A stretch of DNA of 64,000 nt, from NCBI GenBank assembly GCA_903642215.1, contig CAHJWG010000009.1, forward strand, positions 124,001-188,000. Reading direction: 5' to 3'. The position numbers were made by a program, and so were the translations under genes. Positions 60,052-64,000 of the stretch are shown in pieces. The stretch comes from Sphingobacteriaceae bacterium (GTDB lineage Bacteria > Bacteroidota > Bacteroidia > Sphingobacteriales > Sphingobacteriaceae). A model generated the notes under the pieces. The model saw only the letters and a list, made by a program, of their open reading frames with translations. It made no database searches and was not told where the DNA came from. How positions within the stretch are numbered: the first letter of the stretch is position 1; every line of letters starts with the position of its first letter.

Positions 60052-60068
60052 CACCTCATGCCCCCGCA

Positions 60069-60144
60069 CCTCAAACCCCATACCTCGAACCCCATACCTC
60101 ATACCTCATACCTCGAACCTCATACCTCGAACCTCATACCTCAC
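60069..60144. repeat. heptamer-based tandem repeat next to adaptor stop
   Basis: Units are CCTCAAACCCCATA, CCTCGAACCCCATA, two CCTCATA, and two CCTCGAACCTCATA, then CCTCAC. The lengths 14,14,7,7,14,14 show a seven-base period. The array runs into the TGA stop (60141-60143, minus strand) of the adaptor gene, as the B hairpins do at permease stops. Confidence 0.85.
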
Positions 60145-61394
60145 TTCCCCAACACTAACTCCTGCATCGTTCCGTAATTTTCGTAGCTGCTCGTAACCAC
60201 TTTATCGCCGGGTTTTAAGCCTTGTAAAATTTCGTAATAATCCGGGTTTTGCCGGCCCAACTGCACATCAACTTTGTAAGCCGTTTTGCCATCATCGCTC
60301 ACTTTAAAAATCCAGTTACCGCCGGTTTGCTGGTAAAAGCCGCCTTTGGCAAGTAGCAGAGCTTTCGTTTCATCACCTAAAGCCAAGCGGATTTGCAGCG
60401 TTTGTCCGCGGCGGATACCATCCGGAACTTTACCGATAAACTCCATATCTACCTGGAAACGGCCGTTGGTAACTTGTGTAAAAACCTTTTTTATTTTCAG
60501 TTTATAGGTTTTGTCGGAGAAGTCGAAATCGCCGGTCAGGCCGGTAAAAATGCGGGAAATGTAGTGTTCGTCCACATCAACCCGAACCTTAAATCCGCTT
60601 AAAACATCAATCTGGCCCAACCGTTCGCCCTGGTGTTTATTCTGCCCAACTTCTGCATCCATGGAAGTTAACTGGCCGTCAACCGGCGCGCGGACAATCA
60701 AATCGCCAACCTTTTGGCGCATTACAGCTAAAGCATTTTGCGTACGGTCGAACGATTGTTTCGACTGGTTCAATTCCTGTTTGGTGGAAACAGAATCTTG
60801 TTTTAAAATCTGCTGCGTTAATTTTTTACGTTTTACCTGATAATCATAAGCAATTTGCGATTGCTTAAATTCCTGTAAACCGATGGCTTTTTGCTCATAC
60901 AAATGCTTGTTTAACAGGTACAAACGTTCGGATTCTTTAAAACCGTTGTCCACATCGGCCATCTGGTTTAACTTACTGATCGTGTTTTGCTGAGCCGCAT
61001 TGCGCGAAATCTGCATCTGCGTTAATAAGTTAAAAACCGAAGTTTCCTGGTTCACCAAACTCAATTCCAGATCAGTATTTGCGAGTTTCATAATCGGCTG
61101 GCCTTTTTTCATAATCGTGCCGTCTTCCACAAACTTCTGGTCAACCCTGCCGCCTTCATTTGCATCTAAATAAATCGTGGTAATCGGCATTACCACGCCG
61201 TTAACCGGGATAAATTCCTGGAACGGGCCGTTTTTTACTTCGCTGATAGTGATGCGTTCGGTATCAACGTTCAACTTGGATTTACCGGAATTACTATAAT
61301 AGGCACCGCCGATTAATAAAACCAGGGCAGTAACGCCGCCGATTGTTAAAATCCGTTTGGTTGTCCATTTCTTTTTTGCTATAACTCTGTCCAC
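60141..61394 (-). CDS. HlyD/MacA-type periplasmic adaptor of the ABC export system
   Basis: The GTG at 61394 (reading MDRVIAKKKWTTKRILTIGG) is chosen because a membrane helix begins soon after; a frame to 61472 lacks a good start. The 417-residue protein has the helix (ILTIGGVTALVLLIGGAYY) and a lipoyl half (FIPVNGVVMPITTIYLDANEGGRVDQKFVEDGTIMKKG). A long coiled-coil hairpin (about 110-240) follows, then the returning lipoyl strand (DLIVRAPVDGQLTSMDAEVG) and beta-barrel domains ending LKPGDKVVTSSYENYG. It likely links the permeases to an outer-membrane channel not present here. It heads the export locus. Confidence 0.93.
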   Translation of the reverse strand: MDRVIAKKKWTTKRILTIGGVTALVLLIGGAYYSNSGKSKLNVDTERITISEVKNGPFQEFIPVNGVVMPITTIYLDANEGGRVDQKFVEDGTIMKKGQPIMKLANTDLELSLVNQETSVFNLLTQMQISRNAAQQNTISKLNQMADVDNGFKESERLYLLNKHLYEQKAIGLQEFKQSQIAYDYQVKRKKLTQQILKQDSVSTKQELNQSKQSFDRTQNALAVMRQKVGDLIVRAPVDGQLTSMDAEVGQNKHQGERLGQIDVLSGFKVRVDVDEHYISRIFTGLTGDFDFSDKTYKLKIKKVFTQVTNGRFQVDMEFIGKVPDGIRRGQTLQIRLALGDETKALLLAKGGFYQQTGGNWIFKVSDDGKTAYKVDVQLGRQNPDYYEILQGLKPGDKVVTSSYENYGTMQELVLGK

Positions 61395-61493
61395 AATGCT
61401 TTTTTTATAAGGTATTTTTTGATGTTCTGTATTTTTGCAAATTGTATAGGCAAACCTGTGCCATTCAATCAACTATCTGTAAAACAATATTTT

Positions 61494-61514
61494 AGGTGAT
61501 AAAAGAAGCATCAG
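61494..61514 (+). repeat. dispersed motif copy upstream of permease 10 (distal)
   Basis: AGGTGATAAAAGAAGCATCA, preceded by ATATTTT, matches the extended consensus (core 61498-61508). It lies in the 496-base spacer between the adaptor and permease 10, which also holds a second copy and C-type palindromes and no gene I can support. Confidence 0.82.
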
Positions 61515-61740
61515 CTTGTGCGTTTGTATTACAGGTAGTGTTCGGTTTCGATACAATACTTCGTAGAAATTAAATTTAATCAGGATTTTTCTTGCTGAAG
61601 AAAATTGAACTAAACAGCTGTTCGTAAACGGACACCTGGTGTTCGGCATCGAACGTTTTTTGAATCGATAAATATTGAATGTATTGATTTTCAACAAGTT
61701 GAATCGTTGGTATTAGTTGTGATAATAAAGAAACAAGCAA

Positions 61741-61785
61741 TTAGCTTTCAGCAATCAGCTATAACTTAGCTTGTAAAAAGCTGAT
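61741..61785. repeat. C-family element in the adaptor/permease 10 spacer
   Basis: TTAGCTTTCAGCAATCAGCT followed by ATAACTTAGCTTG and AAAAAGCTGAT is a C-type palindrome. A further related piece, CCGCTGAAAGCTGGTTGCCG, lies at 61851-61870, just before the permease 10 start. Confidence 0.5.
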
Positions 61786-61796
61786 ACCAAATTTAT

Positions 61797-61814
61797 GATG
61801 ATAAAAGAAGCATG
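61797..61814 (+). repeat. dispersed motif copy upstream of permease 10 (proximal)
   Basis: GATGATAAAAGAAGCATG has the exact core at 61800-61810, 80 bases before the permease 10 ATG and directed toward it. It is the second copy in this spacer. Confidence 0.8.
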
Positions 61815-61890
61815 TAGCCGGATACCTCAACCTAAATTAAAACACACAAACCGCTGAAAGCTGGTTGCCGACAGCCAAAACCTAAAGAAA

Positions 61891-64000
61891 ATGTTCAAAA
61901 ACTATTTAAAAATCGCCTGGCGAAGCCTGTTCAAAAACAAGTTTTATTCCCTGATTAACATCAGTGGTTTGGCTGTTGGTTTGGCAACTGGCATCCTGTT
62001 GTTGTTGTGGGTACAAAATGAACTGAGTTACGATAAATTCAACAAAAATTACCGGCAGATTTATAAACTAAGCGAACATTTTAACTCAAACGGACAGGAA
62101 ATGACCTGGACGGGCGTTCCGGGTCCTTTGGCGGTTTTTGCAAAATCAAATCCTAAAATCAGTTCAACTGTTAGGATTGCCAGCGAGTTTGACCAGAATA
62201 TTTCCAACAAAGACCGCAGCAAAATATTTGATGGTAATAAGATTGCTTATGTAGATAACGGCTTTTTCTCGATGTTTGATTTTGAGTTGTTGAAGGGAAA
62301 TAAAGCAGATCTTTTCCCCAATAATAATTCAGTTGTTGTTACCAAAACCTTGGCCAAAAAGTATTTTGGCAGCTCAGATGCTATCGGAAAAACCATCGGC
62401 TTTAAAAAGGAGCTGTTTACCATTACCGGTATTTTACAAGATTTCCCGGAGAATTCTTCTTTAAGCTATGATGCGATTTTCCCGATGGGTTATCTGGCAA
62501 AAGTATTTACCCAAAACGGAGGCAACGGGAAATGGAAGACAATTGACGAAGATCTGGGCGACTCGAGCTTTGATACTTATGTAAAGCTAAATCCCGGCAC
62601 CGATCCCAAAAAAATAGAACAATATTTTTCCGCAGCATTTAAAACAGCCAGAAACGGCGATAGCGATGCTGATTTCCGTTTACAAAATCTGGCTCAAATC
62701 CATTTGATCGGTGCCGATGGCAACAACTCTTCGCTGCGGATGGTGCAGATTTTTATGCTGGTCGTGATTTTGCTTTTGGCTATTGCCAGTATCAATTATG
62801 TAAATCTTTCTACCGCGCGCTCTTTAATCCGGGCAAAGGAAGTAAGCATCCGTAAAATTATAGGTGCACAAAAACAGCAATTGTTTTTTCAGTTTTTAGT
62901 TGAAACCTGCCTGCTGTTTTTAATTGCAACGGTTTTTGCCATTGTTTTAATATATCTGTTTACACCGGTTTACAATCAGATTTCTGGTAAAAACCTGGCC
63001 CTGGACGTTACCGACCCAAATATATTGAAAGGCGTTGGTTTGGCAATTGCCTGTACACTTATCGCTTCCAGTATTTACCCGGCAACCCTGTTGTCATCCT
63101 TCAAACCCATTCAAGCTTTAAAAGGACGGATTACTTCGGGCGTTGGCATTGCAACTTTGCGAAAAGGTTTGGTTATTTTCCAATTTTCCATTTCCGTAAT
63201 CCTGTTGATTTGTACGATAGTGATGGGCCGGCAACTCAATTTTATCAAAAATAAAAATATTGGTTACGATAAAAGCTATGTTTTTTCTGTGCCGCTAACC
63301 CAGGAAGTTAAAGATCATTTGGATGCAGTGAAGGCAGAACTTAAAAAAGAGACCAGCATCAATGCAGTTGCTTCATCTGATGTCTACAATTTCTCCGATA
63401 TTGAAGGTGAAACAGGTGATCTGGACTGGCCGGAAAAATCAGCCAATACCAGCACGATGATTACACAAGTTTCAGCAGATAAAGAACTAATTCCGACAAT
63501 GCGGATCAAGTTTTTAAAAGGGGAAAATTTTGCAGGCACACCGGCTGACAGCTCCAGCTTTATTATTAACGAAACAGCTGTTCAAAAAATGGGTTTGAAG
63601 CAGCCAATCGGGCAGCAAATTACTTTTCACGATCATAAAGGCACCATAATCGGCGTGGTAAAAGATTTTAATTTTAAATCTTTAAAAGAAACGATTACGC
63701 CGCTTATCTTTTTTACCTTCTGGAACTACCGCAATATTTTATATGTACGCACAACAGGTGCCGGTGCGCAGCAGGCCATAACCGCAGCAAGCGTTCAGTA
63801 CAAAAAATATGCTGGCGATAGTCCTTTTGGTTATCATTTTTTAGATCAGAGTTTTGAGGCACATTACAAAACAGACCAGCGGGCGGGAACACTGTTTAAC
63901 GTTTTTGCAGGCATTGCCATTTTTATTTCCTGCCTTGGTTTGTTCGGACTGGCAACCTACACTGCCCAGGTGAAGTTTAAGGAGATTGGCATCCGCAAGG
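61891..64000 (+). CDS. MacB/FtsX-type ABC permease 10 (divergent; 3' end cut by window)
   Basis: It starts MFKNYLKIAWRSLFKNKFYSLINISGLAVGLATGILLLLW. The first core motif is VSIRKIIGAQKQQLFFQFLVET, and the frame is open to the window edge at GLATYTAQVKFKEIGIRK, just entering the second core. It is the only permease here on the plus strand, diverging from the adaptor gene across a 496-base spacer with two motif copies. Whether it ends in AALANPVKSLRSE and whether further copies follow cannot be seen. Confidence 0.93.
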   Translation, partial: MFKNYLKIAWRSLFKNKFYSLINISGLAVGLATGILLLLWVQNELSYDKFNKNYRQIYKLSEHFNSNGQEMTWTGVPGPLAVFAKSNPKISSTVRIASEFDQNISNKDRSKIFDGNKIAYVDNGFFSMFDFELLKGNKADLFPNNNSVVVTKTLAKKYFGSSDAIGKTIGFKKELFTITGILQDFPENSSLSYDAIFPMGYLAKVFTQNGGNGKWKTIDEDLGDSSFDTYVKLNPGTDPKKIEQYFSAAFKTARNGDSDADFRLQNLAQIHLIGADGNNSSLRMVQIFMLVVILLLAIASINYVNLSTARSLIRAKEVSIRKIIGAQKQQLFFQFLVETCLLFLIATVFAIVLIYLFTPVYNQISGKNLALDVTDPNILKGVGLAIACTLIASSIYPATLLSSFKPIQALKGRITSGVGIATLRKGLVIFQFSISVILLICTIVMGRQLNFIKNKNIGYDKSYVFSVPLTQEVKDHLDAVKAELKKETSINAVASSDVYNFSDIEGETGDLDWPEKSANTSTMITQVSADKELIPTMRIKFLKGENFAGTPADSSSFIINETAVQKMGLKQPIGQQITFHDHKGTIIGVVKDFNFKSLKETITPLIFFTFWNYRNILYVRTTGAGAQQAITAASVQYKKYAGDSPFGYHFLDQSFEAHYKTDQRAGTLFNVFAGIAIFISCLGLFGLATYTAQVKFKEIGIRK

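Noticed and set aside
33084-60144. CRISPR-like reading of the repeated spacers
   Set aside because: The repeats are palindromic, of unequal length and separated by 2.4-kb genes; there are no short regular spacers or cas genes.

Overview
The window looks like chromosomal DNA of a Bacteroidota bacterium, most likely of the family Sphingobacteriaceae (Mucilaginibacter/Pedobacter-like). The reasons are a gliding-motility/type IX secretion C-terminal domain, a TonB receptor paired with a DUF4374 lipoprotein, TAnnTTTG promoter boxes, and long arrays of about 800-residue MacB/FtsX-type permeases. The genus is inferred from gene content only.

Layout. 0-9 kb: the end of a DUF4276 gene, folB, a TolC/AcrA/AcrB-type RND efflux operon with a perfect dyad upstream, and a T9SS type B secreted protein. 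9.1-10.5 kb: an AT-rich pair with nuclease-like folds. 10.6-16.3 kb: SGNH hydrolase, a tight minus-strand operon (PASTA protein, rhodanese, MltG, thioesterase, YihY), and divergent D-Ala-D-Ala ligase, so a cell-envelope block. 16.3-19.7 kb: second thioesterase, Wzi-like outer-membrane protein, DoxX protein, small XRE regulator. 19.9-23.8 kb: an AT-rich two-gene unit, a membrane coiled-coil protein followed by an 1109-residue SF1 helicase with a C-terminal nuclease domain; this is a candidate defence module. 23.9-33.0 kb: MFS exporter, proC, argB, tRNA-Ser(GGA), amidohydrolase, TonB receptor plus DUF4374 lipoprotein, DUF937 protein.

33-64 kb is dominated by nine same-strand MacB/FtsX-like permease genes and a tenth, divergent one cut by the window edge. 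There is one MacB/LolD-type ATPase and one HlyD-type adaptor at the upstream end. Inserted among them are a VapB-like antitoxin with a frameshifted PIN toxin, a short-chain dehydrogenase, two small exported proteins and an S23 four-helix-bundle gene. All nine complete permeases end in the same 13 residues (AALANPVKSLRSE). The simplest reading is one ATPase and adaptor serving many alternative permeases.

The most unusual feature is a dispersed motif, GGTGATAAAAGAAGCATCA, often preceded by TTTTTA. Its exact 11-base core GATAAAAGAAG occurs 21 times on the two strands, 17 of them in spacers or at a gene start. Most spacer copies point toward the start of the next gene. A sub-type reads GATAAAAACAGCATCA. 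One inverted pair forms a hairpin after the acrB-like gene. In the permease array the motif is combined with three further repeat families (A, a ~100-bp element with imperfect inverted ends; B, hairpins abutting stop codons; C, AGCTGTCAGCAATCAGC-like palindromes) in a recurring spacer order. I do not recognise this motif as a described element. No transposase, CRISPR array or rRNA gene was seen.
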